A stretch of DNA of 64,000 nucleotides from JAHRVQ01 sp051278195 (GCA_051278195.1 JBNMQM010000005.1:1-64000), one strand, 5' to 3'; numbered from the stretch's first letter, positions 7,413-17,054 are shown. Made by a program: numbers and translations. The notes: generated from the letters alone by a model not told the origin.

Positions 7413-8834
7413 CTAGGGCTTCTTTGTCATACTTTTAGGGACCAGTGATTTAACTGACAAACCCTTAACCAAGTCGAACAGCCAACTTGCGCCGCGACTT
7501 CCAACCTGGACGGCAAAGGTGCTGACGTCGCCAGTGGCCACAGCATCAGTGTCGGACCTTTGCTTGCCTAACCAACCGCCCAACGACGCAGCGAACAGAA
7601 CAGGTACTAAAGACAACAAGATACCGACTAGAGAGTGGCTTTGCGCCAACACCGCCCACACGCAGAGTATAACAAGGGATAACAATGCCAATGCCAACCC
7701 CCAAGTTTGGCTTGCGGAGTAGTCGACAGTAACGGCAGACCTCACTCGAACCACAAACCAGGCAACAACCAGAGTAGTTAGAACACTGCTCAACCATAAC
7801 CAATCTGATACCACATCAAACTGTAAGTCAGTCGCCTGCGTCAACGTAATTTTAGCGAGATAACCAGCGGTGAACGTTGCGCCAGCCAGTGACAATGCCG
7901 CCACAATGACGGTCGCCCACCACAACGATTTTGCCAAACGATCTGCGGGGTAGCCAAGACTCGCAGCGAACAATCCCGTCTTAGCCAGAGCATGAAACAG
8001 TGCCATTAGGGCTATCCCTGCAAACCAGTCTGAACGGGTCACCTGATCAGCCAGGCCGACGCCTAGAACAACCATAATGAGCGCAACCTGACTAACGCTG
8101 GAATAACCCAGTATCGCTCTCGCATGTCGCTGACCTAGGGCTAATATGATTGCGTAAAGATAAGCGACGATGCCAAGTATGCTAATTACCTGGCCGAATG
8201 CCGCGCCATCCTCTATCGAAACGTCGGTTAACCACCGTAGCCAACCTAAAATTCCCGTGTTGATCGCGGCACCAGCAAGCACGATGCCCGCCGTAAGCGG
8301 GACGTGGCGATAAGTCAAAGGTAGCGTCCCATGCACTGGAATCATTCCAGCTTTAACACCAAAACCAACAACAACGGCCAATGAAACACAAAGTGGTATC
8401 GCCGCGCCGGGGTCTCCTCTCGAAGCCAGCATTAACATGCCTGCGAATAGAATTAGCTCGGCAATCATCGCATAGACGATGTAGACAAAACTTGCTTGAC
8501 GCTCAGCGCGCTGCTGGCCGAAGAGGCCGTAGGCTGACAAGCTCATGATGGCGAATCCACAATACAAAGAAATGTAATCACCACTGGCAAGGACCAAAGC
8601 ATTGCCTAATACGACACCGGTCAGTGCGAGTTTTACGCGGTTTGAAAGCTCTGAACCACTCATCAGCGCGGCAATTACCCAGGCTGTCCCGGTTGCCAGC
8701 AAAATCGGCCTGTTGATTTCATCGAGGTTGAATGTGGTCCCCAACAGCAACCAGGCAAACGTCGTACTAAAGGCCGGTGCCAACAAGCCAATAGCGAGCG
8801 TGATCAGACCAAGCAATGCCAGTGAAATTCTCAC
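7413..8834 (-). CDS. Third MnhD/NuoN-like antiporter subunit (divergent)
   Basis: Last gene of the Mnh operon: 473 residues with about 14 hydrophobic segments, a member of the proton-translocating ND2/4/5 family. It is more diverged than the two preceding paralogues. The helix-7 signature survives as GFGVKAGMIPVHGTLP, but the loop after it reads TYRHVPLTAGIVL instead of the usual APxPVSALLH-type sequence, so channel residues may have changed. One base separates it from the preceding gene. A role as an accessory ion-path subunit of the complex is inferred from position and fold. Confidence 0.75.
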   Translation of the reverse strand: MRISLALLGLITLAIGLLAPAFSTTFAWLLLGTTFNLDEINRPILLATGTAWVIAALMSGSELSNRVKLALTGVVLGNALVLASGDYISLYCGFAIMSLSAYGLFGQQRAERQASFVYIVYAMIAELILFAGMLMLASRGDPGAAIPLCVSLAVVVGFGVKAGMIPVHGTLPLTYRHVPLTAGIVLAGAAINTGILGWLRWLTDVSIEDGAAFGQVISILGIVAYLYAIILALGQRHARAILGYSSVSQVALIMVVLGVGLADQVTRSDWFAGIALMALFHALAKTGLFAASLGYPADRLAKSLWWATVIVAALSLAGATFTAGYLAKITLTQATDLQFDVVSDWLWLSSVLTTLVVAWFVVRVRSAVTVDYSASQTWGLALALLSLVILCVWAVLAQSHSLVGILLSLVPVLFAASLGGWLGKQRSDTDAVATGDVSTFAVQVGSRGASWLFDLVKGLSVKSLVPKSMTKKP

Positions 8835-8835
8835 C

Positions 8836-10332
8836 TTATAGGTACTCCAACTCAGCGATATACTTCACCCATTCCAGCGGACTTCCTGATGCGGCGGCGA
8901 ATATACCAACAGCAAGAGCGAGTACGGATGTGATGACCGGTGGTAGTAACAACATCCAGTGCGTTTCAAAACGCTGTGCCGGGATGACTTCTTGCCAGTC
9001 CCCTGGGTTCGCGTCTTTAAACCAGCCGCGATACACCATCGGCAGGAAGTACATCGCGTTGAGAGCACTACTGCCGACTAGTACCCACAATACCCAATGT
9101 TCGGACGCTTCTATCGCGCCGAGGCCGAGATACCATTTGCTGATAAACCCAGCTGTCGGTGGGACACCAATCATGCCCAATGCAGCCAGCGTGAAAGCTG
9201 TCATGGTCACTGGCATGCGTTGGCCGAGACCATCCATTTCACGAATTTTATGCACTTTTAAAGTCTCTGCAAAATTTCCCGCGCAGAAAAATAAAGTGAT
9301 TTTCATGAGTCCTTGATGCACCAGGTGCACAAGCCCACCGACCGTCGCTAAAGGGCCGGCGATGGCAGTGCCAAGCGCAATGTAGGAGACCTGACTGATC
9401 GTTGAGTACGCCAGTCTTGGCTTGATTCCATCTTGGAACAAGGCACGAACGGAACCATAGATGATGGTTACCGCCGCAGCAATTGCCAGCGGCAGGAGAA
9501 GACCAAGCTTGCTCGCAAACTCCACACCAAATATCTCATAGACCACTCGGACGATACCAAACGCACCCGCCTTAACCACGGCGACCGCATGCAACAGCGA
9601 GCTGACCGGCGCAGGCGCTACCATCGCAACGGGCAGCCATCCATGGAACGGGACAATCGCTGCCTTTACGCCAAAGCCAACCATCAACAGCAGGAATATC
9701 CACTGCAGGCTTACTGGATCAAGCGTATCCATATTGGAAAGAATACCTGTTGCTGTGAAATCCAACGCGCCGGCCATCGATTTCAACCATGCTACCCCTG
9801 CGACCAAAAGGGCGCCGCCCCCCAGGGTGTATGTTAGATAAATTCGACCAGCACGACGCGCGGCAGCAGTTCCGCTATGCACAACCAAAGGATAGGTGGC
9901 TAGGGTAAGCAACTCATAAAAAATCAAAAATGTAATAAGATTACCGGCTAGCGCGACCCCTACCGTCGCACTGACACACAAGCCGAAAAAACCAAAAAAG
10001 CGTGAACGGTTAGGAGAGTCCTCGAGATAACCGATAGCGTAGATGGTTGTCACTAGCCATAACACGCTCGATAGTGAAACGAAAAGTAATGAAAGCGCAT
10101 CCGCATGCAGCACCAGATCAATGTCCGGCACCAAGGTCCAGCGTCCTTCGAACGTTTGACCCTCAGTTACCCCGTAGATCAACACTCCGACCAGTGCAAT
10201 TTTAAGAACAGCCGCCAGAAGGTTGAGGCTCGTTCGCAAACGCACAGATTCTTCGGCGAGGAAAAAGATAATGAGCGCCGGTATGGCGGAACTAGCAAGA
10301 ATGCCAATGAGAAAAATGGAGCCGTCGTTCAT
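8836..10332 (-). CDS. MnhA/NuoL-like antiporter subunit
   Basis: A 498-residue member of the proton-translocating ND2/4/5 family with about 14 membrane helices. It has the NuoL/MnhA-type signature after helix 7: GFGVKAAIVPFHGWLP followed by APAPVSSLLHAVAVVKAG, with the lysines thought to relay protons. It is too short for a full MnhA (about 770-800 residues), so it corresponds at most to the MnhA N-terminal part; the MnhA C-terminal part appears to be the front of the mnhB gene here. It overlaps the upstream gene by 4 bases, typical of translational coupling. Confidence 0.82.
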   Translation of the reverse strand: MNDGSIFLIGILASSAIPALIIFFLAEESVRLRTSLNLLAAVLKIALVGVLIYGVTEGQTFEGRWTLVPDIDLVLHADALSLLFVSLSSVLWLVTTIYAIGYLEDSPNRSRFFGFFGLCVSATVGVALAGNLITFLIFYELLTLATYPLVVHSGTAAARRAGRIYLTYTLGGGALLVAGVAWLKSMAGALDFTATGILSNMDTLDPVSLQWIFLLLMVGFGVKAAIVPFHGWLPVAMVAPAPVSSLLHAVAVVKAGAFGIVRVVYEIFGVEFASKLGLLLPLAIAAAVTIIYGSVRALFQDGIKPRLAYSTISQVSYIALGTAIAGPLATVGGLVHLVHQGLMKITLFFCAGNFAETLKVHKIREMDGLGQRMPVTMTAFTLAALGMIGVPPTAGFISKWYLGLGAIEASEHWVLWVLVGSSALNAMYFLPMVYRGWFKDANPGDWQEVIPAQRFETHWMLLLPPVITSVLALAVGIFAAASGSPLEWVKYIAELEYL

Positions 10333-11780
10333 TGCATCGCTCCGGCTGATAACGACATCTGAGTTGCGGTGATTGCTTCTATAATAGGCGTCGCGTTGAA
10401 TCCCAGGGCAATAGCAAATGCGCCAAGTATCAGCGGCACAAACTGCATGCTGCGAGTGACGCTCCGTTCAGGTGGCAGGTTCGTTGGCGCTTGTGCATCG
10501 TCCTGGAATGCCAACACAAGAATGCGAAAGATGTACGTGACCGACATCAAACCGCCGCCAAGCAACATCACGACCCAACCCCATTCACCACTCGACAAAC
10601 TCGTACTTAGTAACGTCCATTTGGCAATGAAGCCGCCGCTCGGTGGTAACCCCATGATGCTGGCGCCGGCCAGTGCGACGGCAAACAAGCTAGGCTGCAG
10701 GATCACAGCCGCATGTTTTAAATCGGCGATGCGATCATGCCCTGCCACGCGCTGCAAATTGCCCGCCACCATAAACAAAGCTGATTTCGCCAACCCGTGC
10801 GCGACCATAAAATACACAACGCCAGCGTAGGCGGAAGAAGGATTCGTCGCCGTCATACTCAGCGGAAACAAGAGCATCAGATAACCGAGCTGTGCAACCG
10901 TTGAATAGGCGACTAACAATTTCAAACGGGGAGTTCGTAACGCCTGGTAAGAACCCCAGATGATCGCCGTCGCACCAACAAGCCCAAGCATTAGGCCAAG
11001 TATTTCCGGTGTTGACGGTACAACTTCGCTCCACAAGCGCAGTAACACAAAGAATGACGCTTTGACGACCAGCGCAGAAAGCAAAGCACTAACAGGTGCC
11101 GGTGCATTGGAGTGGGCTCCGGGCAACCAAAAATGTAAAGGGAAGATGGCGCTTTTTAACAGCAGCCCAAGTGCCATTAGCGCACATGCGATCCAAGTTA
11201 AGGGTTCATCGAGCGTCATTGCACCGAGGAGCGTGATGTCGAGTACACCATATTGGGTGTACAACAAAGCAACGCCGGCTAGATAGCACAAGCTACCGAA
11301 TAAGCCGACAAACAAGTACGTTAAGGCCGCCTTTAGCGCTTCGCTATTATTGGCCAGCGCAACTAAAGCGACCGCCGTCAGCCCAAGGATCTCCAACATA
11401 ACGTAGATATTAAACAGGTCATTTGCCATGAAGAGTGCACTGCAACCGCTTAACAGAAGCAGCAAGAGCGGCCAAAATGCAGTTTCTGTACGGAAATAGC
11501 CCAGAGCGTAGACGCTGATCCCGGCGCCAAGCACCCAGCAGAGCAGCAATAACGTCGCGCTCAGACCGTCAATACGCCACGCGATGCCAAGCGGGACGTC
11601 CCATCCCGCCAGCGCCATAGACCATCCATCCACGCCGATATTGGTAAAAAGAACTAAACCAACGGCAACACCCAACATAGTGACGAACATGGCAATTGGT
11701 GCCGCGAACCGTGGTGACAAGTAGGCGCTTATCGCGCCCAGCAGCGGCGCAAACACCAGATACATGGGTAACAGGTTCAC
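10329..11780 (-). CDS. mnhD: Na+/H+ antiporter subunit MnhD
   Basis: A 483-residue MnhD/MrpD-type subunit in its canonical place directly after mnhC (4-base overlap). About 14 membrane helices. The channel signature is GLLLKSAIFPLHFWLPGAH followed by APAPVSALLSALVVKAS, with the conserved lysines and the LKLLVAYSTVAQLGY motif further on. In the Mrp complex this subunit carries a proton path coupled to sodium export. Start is the ATG at 11780. Confidence 0.88.
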   Translation of the reverse strand: MNLLPMYLVFAPLLGAISAYLSPRFAAPIAMFVTMLGVAVGLVLFTNIGVDGWSMALAGWDVPLGIAWRIDGLSATLLLLCWVLGAGISVYALGYFRTETAFWPLLLLLLSGCSALFMANDLFNIYVMLEILGLTAVALVALANNSEALKAALTYLFVGLFGSLCYLAGVALLYTQYGVLDITLLGAMTLDEPLTWIACALMALGLLLKSAIFPLHFWLPGAHSNAPAPVSALLSALVVKASFFVLLRLWSEVVPSTPEILGLMLGLVGATAIIWGSYQALRTPRLKLLVAYSTVAQLGYLMLLFPLSMTATNPSSAYAGVVYFMVAHGLAKSALFMVAGNLQRVAGHDRIADLKHAAVILQPSLFAVALAGASIMGLPPSGGFIAKWTLLSTSLSSGEWGWVVMLLGGGLMSVTYIFRILVLAFQDDAQAPTNLPPERSVTRSMQFVPLILGAFAIALGFNATPIIEAITATQMSLSAGAMQ

Positions 11781-12052
11781 GAGTTGTCACCATCCTTTAA
11801 GCGATGGATTTTCACTAGCAGCGCGAGTCCAAAGGCTGTCGTGCTGACCGCGACGACAATGCCCGTAAGCACGAGTGCGTGTGGTATGGCGTCTATTACA
11901 CCGCCAGCGCGTGCCCAGTTGACCAGCCATAAGAACACGGCGATGCCCATCAAGTTCAAGGCCATCAATCGCACAATCGCGTTTTGCCGCAAGATCAACG
12001 CCACCAGCCCCATGGCAAATAGACTAGCTGAGGTTGCAAAATAAATACTCAT
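11777..12052 (-). CDS. mnhC: Na+/H+ antiporter subunit MnhC
   Basis: A 91-residue NuoK-like protein with three membrane helices, the smallest Mnh subunit besides F and G. The second helix has the family pattern IVRLMALNLMGIAVFLW and the third ends in FGLALLVKI. It overlaps mnhB (4 bases) and mnhD (4 bases). It is slightly shorter than most MnhC proteins (about 110 residues), the difference lying at the C-terminus. Confidence 0.88.
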   Translation of the reverse strand: MSIYFATSASLFAMGLVALILRQNAIVRLMALNLMGIAVFLWLVNWARAGGVIDAIPHALVLTGIVVAVSTTAFGLALLVKIHRLKDGDNS

Positions 12053-12951
12053 TGATCGATCTGCTTAAGGCGAATTTTCGGTACAAACATGGAGAACAGC
12101 GTCACGGCGATCGAGATTGCAGCAAACGCCTCGATCACCAATATCCAGATTCCCGGTTCAAAAAGAACGTAAGAAAGTACTACCCCTGAAAGTGCGTAAG
12201 TGATCAGGGCAGCGGCGACGAATATTGCCAAGCCCCAAACCGCTGCACCCGACATCCGCTGGCTGATAGAAGTTAATACGCCACTAAAATAGAGCAACAC
12301 TAGAGCGCCTGCCCAGATAGCACCCGCCTGAAATGCACCTCCCGGGTAATCTGCGCCTGCCCACAGTGTGTAACCACCGAGCAGAAATATCAGGGGAAAC
12401 ATGATCTGTATCAAAGGTCTAACGACCGGGTTTAGGTCGATGGTTACAGGAGGCAGTTCGAGTTTTAATGCGCGAAGTCCAACTAGCGTCACAAATAGCA
12501 CAGCAATTTCCATCAGCGTGTCGAAACTACGGTAGTTAAGCAGTACGGCTGTAACAGGATTGTTCACGCCTGACTCGATCAGATTATTGTTTACGAGGGT
12601 AGACAGTCCCATCGACCCGGGTTGCCAAAAGGTGAAAAAGTATAAGCCCGCTGCTAGAACAACAGTCGTAGTCGCAATGCCGACCAAACCTTGATAACGA
12701 GCCAGCGGAGCCGTTGGTTGACCTAATCGATTCCAGGTCACCAGGAGCAGCGCGCCAGTGACACCTGCACCAATTGCCGCCTCAGCAATCGCTATGTCAG
12801 GGGCGCTTTGGTATGCCCACATTAGTGCCGCAATTAGTCCGACCCCAACAAAGCTGACGATAGCGGCCAATAGGTCCTCGGTGAACAGCGCTTTGTAGGC
12901 CAGTAGCAACAGTAGCAAAGAGAGCCCCGTGTCAATCACATCAGTCGACAT
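12049..12951 (-). CDS. mnhB: MnhB fused to an MnhA C-terminal-like (DUF4040) segment
   Basis: From the ATG at 12951 the protein has 300 residues. The first ~100 form a DUF4040-type segment (SAPDIAIAEAAIGAGVTGALLL), which in classical systems is part of the C-terminal end of MnhA. The remainder is the MnhB domain, with LGGYTLWAGADYPGGAFQAG as its hallmark. The frame is open upstream to 13023, but GAGGGGC lies 5-6 bases before the 12951 ATG, which clearly decides the start. It overlaps mnhG by 11 bases. The rearrangement distinguishes this operon from the standard seven-gene mnhA-G type. Confidence 0.85.
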   Translation of the reverse strand: MSTDVIDTGLSLLLLLLAYKALFTEDLLAAIVSFVGVGLIAALMWAYQSAPDIAIAEAAIGAGVTGALLLVTWNRLGQPTAPLARYQGLVGIATTTVVLAAGLYFFTFWQPGSMGLSTLVNNNLIESGVNNPVTAVLLNYRSFDTLMEIAVLFVTLVGLRALKLELPPVTIDLNPVVRPLIQIMFPLIFLLGGYTLWAGADYPGGAFQAGAIWAGALVLLYFSGVLTSISQRMSGAAVWGLAIFVAAALITYALSGVVLSYVLFEPGIWILVIEAFAAISIAVTLFSMFVPKIRLKQIDQ

Positions 12952-13270
12952 TGGTTTGCCCCTCTTCTCGTGTCGCCGTTGGCGGGTGATCTGGCTTGAG
13001 TTGAGCCAGCGTTCTGCCAGCAATGAGTACGCCCGTTAGACTGGACACAACAAGCATGACCAACCAGATGAACAAACATTTGATCGTAAACCACAGGTCG
13101 CCGCTCAGGAGTCCGCAACCGAGAGCGATCAGTCCCAGTCCAACATTATCGGCTTTAGTGAGAGCATGGAGGCGCGACAATGTATCCGGCAAGCGCAACA
13201 AGCCCAGTGCCCCGGCAATAAAAAAGAGGGTACCCAGAATACATAACGCAGCGCCAATCCCTGCAATCAC
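12941..13270 (-). CDS. mnhG: Na+/H+ antiporter subunit MnhG
   Basis: A 109-residue MnhG/PhaG-type subunit with three membrane helices. The characteristic stretch is GALGLLRLPDTLSRLHALTK followed by DNVGLGLIALGC. It overlaps mnhF by 4 bases upstream and mnhB by 11 downstream. The C-terminal tail after residue 90 is hydrophilic. MnhG is needed for assembly and activity of Mrp antiporters; its own catalytic role is not known. Confidence 0.9.
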   Translation of the reverse strand: MIAGIGAALCILGTLFFIAGALGLLRLPDTLSRLHALTKADNVGLGLIALGCGLLSGDLWFTIKCLFIWLVMLVVSSLTGVLIAGRTLAQLKPDHPPTATREEGQTNVD

Positions 13271-13536
13271 GAGGCCCTCCCATTTGACGGTCGAACAGAT
13301 GCAAGCAATGCCAAGGTGAGGATCGGTGCCAGAACAACGAAGACCAGTGCTGCATCGAGTATCCCGACATTGGATTGCTCAATACTCATAAAGAGCAACA
13401 ATGCAACACCACTCGTGCCGCTAAAAAGCAATCCTGTTAACCGGTCATTGCTGCTCGGCCCGCGAATTGCACGAATAAAACCTGCAGCGAGCGCAAGCAA
13501 TAAACCTACCGCGACGAATACTTGCCAATCAAACAT
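13267..13536 (-). CDS. mnhF: Na+/H+ antiporter subunit MnhF
   Basis: From the ATG at 13536 this is an 89-residue protein with three membrane helices, matching the usual MnhF length. Family features are IRAIRGPSSNDRLTGLLFSG and GILDAALVFVVLAPI. The frame is open to 13668 but the extra residues are hydrophilic and lie inside mnhE in another frame, so the internal ATG is chosen. It overlaps mnhE by 8 bases and mnhG by 4. Confidence 0.88.
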   Translation of the reverse strand: MFDWQVFVAVGLLLALAAGFIRAIRGPSSNDRLTGLLFSGTSGVALLLFMSIEQSNVGILDAALVFVVLAPILTLALLASVRPSNGRAS

Positions 13537-14041
13537 TAGCAACTTCCTTGACTTGACCTGGTCGAAGATCTTCGACGAGCTGCTCACATCGAGCGATTTC
13601 ATCCGCCATGCTCGGGTCGGGAACCAGGCTGTGTACAAGGATATGTGTGTCGCCAATTTTCGCGGCAAGGGTGCCCGGCATCAACGTGATTGCGGCCGCA
13701 AGCAACACCCGATCGGATTCAACCGATAACCTGGTGGGATAAGAAAACAGTACGGGACTTATGTTCATTCGAATAGGTACCGTACGAAGGGAGACGTCGA
13801 CCGCCCCGCGCACGGAATTTACGATGAAGAATGTCGCAAACTTCAAGTAAGCGCCGAGCTGACGCAACCTTTGCGCAGAGGGCACCGCGGGGCGCCCATC
13901 ATTTGACAGTGCGCCGAGGTACTTTGCCACGTAGACCACGGCAACGATCATTGGTACGCCAACGAACCAACTGGCTGGATGTGCTCCAGCGTAGGCCAGC
14001 CAGATCAACGATGCACCAATGGCGTAGAGCATTGTCTGCAT
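13529..14041 (-). CDS. mnhE: Na+/H+ antiporter subunit MnhE
   Basis: A 170-residue MnhE/PhaE-type subunit: two or three N-terminal membrane helices (LYAIGASLIWLAYAG onwards) and a cytoplasmic C-terminal domain with the family motif AAAITLMPGTLAAKIGD. Its ATG at 14041 is 3 bases after the stop of the P-type ATPase, so both are in one transcript. Having mnhE, not mnhA, as the first antiporter gene is one sign of a non-canonical Mnh layout. Confidence 0.88.
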   Translation of the reverse strand: MQTMLYAIGASLIWLAYAGAHPASWFVGVPMIVAVVYVAKYLGALSNDGRPAVPSAQRLRQLGAYLKFATFFIVNSVRGAVDVSLRTVPIRMNISPVLFSYPTRLSVESDRVLLAAAITLMPGTLAAKIGDTHILVHSLVPDPSMADEIARCEQLVEDLRPGQVKEVANV

Positions 14042-14044
14042 AAC

Positions 14045-16774
14045 CTATACCGACTTGCTGTCAAGTTGTGCAGGCGAAGCCTCACCGCGGCGACGCCACT
14101 TCTTCTCGATACCCACAACTGAAAAGATCAGAAAGCCCCAAGCAAGCGCACGTAACCACGAATCTAAACCGATCGGTGCAGTCTGGAACATGATGTTCAT
14201 TAAAGGCACGTAGGTAAACGCAAGTTGCAACACGGCCATGCCAGAGATGCCAGCCCATATCCACGGGTTACTCCAAAGTCCAACCTCAACAAAGGAGAGT
14301 TTGAGTGAACGACAATTGAGTAGATAGAACGCTTCGCCAATGACAAACACAGCAACTGCCACGGTTCTGGCTTCAGCATCAGAGCTACCTACGGAGAGCT
14401 CATATTCAAAGAGTCCGAATGCGCCAATACATAACAATACCGAGACTAGGGCAATACGAAACAGCAATGCGCCGTCCAGGAATGCCGTGCCCGGGGGCTG
14501 TGGTGGTCTTGTCATAATGCCGTGTTCTTTGGGTTCGAAAACAAGCATTAGTCCCAACAGTATCGCCGTCGTCAGGTTGATCCAGAGGATCTGAACCGGC
14601 AGTATAGGCAGCGTACCTCCCAGCAGGATAGCGAGTAAGATAACCAAACCCTCGCCACCATTGGTGGGTAGTGTCCAGACAATGAACTTTTTCAAATTAT
14701 CAAAAATACCGCGACCTTCTTCGACCGCGGCCTTGATCGTGGCAAAGTTGTCGTCGGTCAACATCATGTCTGACGCGTCACGAGCAACTTCGGTGCCGCC
14801 TAGCGCCATCGCAATACCAATGTCCGCTCGACGCAATGCAGGTGCATCGTTAACACCATCTCCCGTCATGGCGACAACGTGACCTTCGGCCTGAAGCGCT
14901 TCAACCAATCGGTATTTATTATCTGGTGTCACACGAGCGAATACGGATGAGGTTAACGCGGCAGCCGTAAACTCAGCATCGTTCATAGCATCGAGTTCAG
15001 CCCCGCTGACGGCCTTGTAAACATCCTTACCAGCGCCGCCAAGGTTAAGTTGCCGAGCGATGGTGGTTGCTGTGAGGACATGGTCCCCGGTAATCATCTT
15101 GACGCCCACGCCAGCGGTATGGAAAGCGGCAATCGCTTCAATTGCTTCTGGGCGCGGTGGATCGATCATAGCTTGCAAGCCTAGAAAAACCAGATCGGTC
15201 TTTAGGACCTCATGACTGAGCCGGTCGAAGCTTGGTGATGGCAACTGTGCAAAGGCGAGTACACGCAGACCGCGCGCCGCCATACTTTCAGCTTCCTGAA
15301 CGATCGTCTTCAAATCAAAGGGTACTGATTCGCCCGTAGCATTTAAGGCTAAGCTGCAGCGAGGTAGTACTTGCTCAAAAGCACCTTTTACATAAGCGAT
15401 GTTGCCGGATGCAGAACCCTCATGAGTGTTGAGGGTTGCCATGTACTGGTGAGCCGATTCAAATGGCAGCTCGTCAACGCGCTTTCCTACGGGAGGCAGC
15501 GGGTCTGAGTACTTTTGTGAAACGGCGACTAACGCTCCTTCAGTCGGGTCGCCTTCCACTCGCCAGAGTTCTTCAACAAATCGCAGGGTAGCATCGTTAC
15601 ACTCGCGACCGCATACCAGCGCGCCTATCAAGTTCTTGCTTGCAAGGTCACCTTCTTTCGCCGTGATAGCACCCTCTGGATTGTATCCAGTACCAGATAC
15701 CTCGAAGCGTCCATCGACCGTGGCAATCTCTTGCACGGTCATTTGGTTTTGAGTCAGTGTTCCTGTTTTATCGGAACAGACAATTGTCGTGCTGCCGAGT
15801 GTTTCAACAGCCGGTAGGCGGCGGACGATGGCACGTCGTTTCGCCATACGCGAGACGCCGATAGCCAACATAATAGTGACGGCAGCAGGTAAGCCTTCGG
15901 GAATAGCCGCGACGGCCAGAGCTACCGACGCCATGAAAGACTCTACCAACGGTTTGCCTTGTACGAAACCAACCATGAACGCTAACGCAGACAGCGCTAG
16001 AATGGCGTAGATTAAGTAGTGACTGAATTCCGCTATACGCTTCGTTAGTGGCGTATCGAGTGTGTCCGTGGCAGCAATTAAGGCAGAAATTCTGCCGATT
16101 TCTGTTAGGTCACCAGTGCTTGTGACTATGCCTTTGGCTGTGCCAAAGGTGACGAAAGTCGATGAGTAGGCCATGTTTCTACGATCGGCCAGTCCCTGAT
16201 CGCCGGTCAATGTCGAGTCGTTTTTCTCTGCGGGCACTGATTCGCCGGTAAGTGCAGACTCATCAATTTTCAGGTCTCGTACGTCCAACAACCGAAGGTC
16301 GGCGGGCACTTTGTCACCTGATTTCAACAGGACTACATCGCCTGGAACGAGATCTGACGCTGAGACATTGTGCTTCTTTCCCGCTCGAAGAACTGTGTTC
16401 ACGCTTTGTAGCGATTTTGACAGGGCCGAAATCGCATTAGCGGCTTTGGCTTCTTGTAAATAACCGATGACTGAGTTCATCAACACAACTGCGAAAATGA
16501 CAATTGCATCAACCCATTCTTGTAAGAAAATCGCGACCAATGCCGCAGCCAATAATATATAGACTAAGGACTGATGAAACTGCAGTAAGAACTTCACGAA
16601 CTTACTCTGTTGCTTTGGCTCGGTAATACGGTTCGCCCCGTAGCGTTCACGACGAGGCTCAATTTCTTCATCGTTTAGGCCGACTGAAAGATCGCACTCT
16701 AAAGCCTCAAGCACTTCGCTAGACTGCATAGCATGCCAATCTTTGGGGGCATCGGCTTGTGTTGGAGATATCAT
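14045..16774 (-). CDS. P-type cation-transporting ATPase (P2-like)
   Basis: A 909-residue P-type ATPase heading the Mnh operon. An N-terminal cation-ATPase domain (about 15-80) precedes the membrane helices and actuator domain with LTGESVPAEK. D335 in CSDKTGTLT is the phosphorylated aspartate, MTGDGVNDAPALRRAD the hinge, and PEGLPAAVTI in helix 4 is the P2-type ion-site motif. Helix 5 keeps TNGGEGL. Helix 6 reads NLTTA where calcium pumps have NxxTD, so a calcium ligand is missing and the ion may be monovalent. The ATG at 16774 follows GAGGAAC. Export of Na+ or another cation is inferred from the neighbouring antiporter. Confidence 0.88.
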   Translation of the reverse strand: MISPTQADAPKDWHAMQSSEVLEALECDLSVGLNDEEIEPRRERYGANRITEPKQQSKFVKFLLQFHQSLVYILLAAALVAIFLQEWVDAIVIFAVVLMNSVIGYLQEAKAANAISALSKSLQSVNTVLRAGKKHNVSASDLVPGDVVLLKSGDKVPADLRLLDVRDLKIDESALTGESVPAEKNDSTLTGDQGLADRRNMAYSSTFVTFGTAKGIVTSTGDLTEIGRISALIAATDTLDTPLTKRIAEFSHYLIYAILALSALAFMVGFVQGKPLVESFMASVALAVAAIPEGLPAAVTIMLAIGVSRMAKRRAIVRRLPAVETLGSTTIVCSDKTGTLTQNQMTVQEIATVDGRFEVSGTGYNPEGAITAKEGDLASKNLIGALVCGRECNDATLRFVEELWRVEGDPTEGALVAVSQKYSDPLPPVGKRVDELPFESAHQYMATLNTHEGSASGNIAYVKGAFEQVLPRCSLALNATGESVPFDLKTIVQEAESMAARGLRVLAFAQLPSPSFDRLSHEVLKTDLVFLGLQAMIDPPRPEAIEAIAAFHTAGVGVKMITGDHVLTATTIARQLNLGGAGKDVYKAVSGAELDAMNDAEFTAAALTSSVFARVTPDNKYRLVEALQAEGHVVAMTGDGVNDAPALRRADIGIAMALGGTEVARDASDMMLTDDNFATIKAAVEEGRGIFDNLKKFIVWTLPTNGGEGLVILLAILLGGTLPILPVQILWINLTTAILLGLMLVFEPKEHGIMTRPPQPPGTAFLDGALLFRIALVSVLLCIGAFGLFEYELSVGSSDAEARTVAVAVFVIGEAFYLLNCRSLKLSFVEVGLWSNPWIWAGISGMAVLQLAFTYVPLMNIMFQTAPIGLDSWLRALAWGFLIFSVVGIEKKWRRRGEASPAQLDSKSV

Positions 16775-17054
16775 TTCTTGTTCCTCAATTTTTCACGAGG
16801 CGATCTTCGGTCACAACGGGGAAAAGGAAAAGCCGATATATAAGGACACTCAGTACGGTTTTTCCGAACTGGTCTGGTCAACTTCGCAGCTCGCGCCGTA
16901 AAGGGGCAGCAACCTGCCAATAGCGTGGTTCAAACCGGTGCCCATGATGAAAGCAGTGCTTGCGCGATTTATGATGGTGCGAATAAGGATCCAACACTAC
17001 GCGCTGATCCTTCGAGTCATAGCCTCAGATTTTGAGGCATTAAAAATCTGTTAG
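16775..17054. other. Upstream region of the P-type ATPase-Mnh operon, no gene seen
   Basis: No coding sequence can be supported here. It must contain the promoter of the minus-strand operon; an AT-rich TATATA element near 16840 is a possible -10 region. A small inverted repeat GCCTCA...TGAGGC lies near 17023-17039. The right end merges with the decayed hydrolase described next. Confidence 0.4.

Noticed and set aside
13537..13668. N-terminal extension of MnhF
   Set aside because: Hydrophilic residues unlike any MnhF and lying within mnhE; ATG 13536 gives the usual family length.
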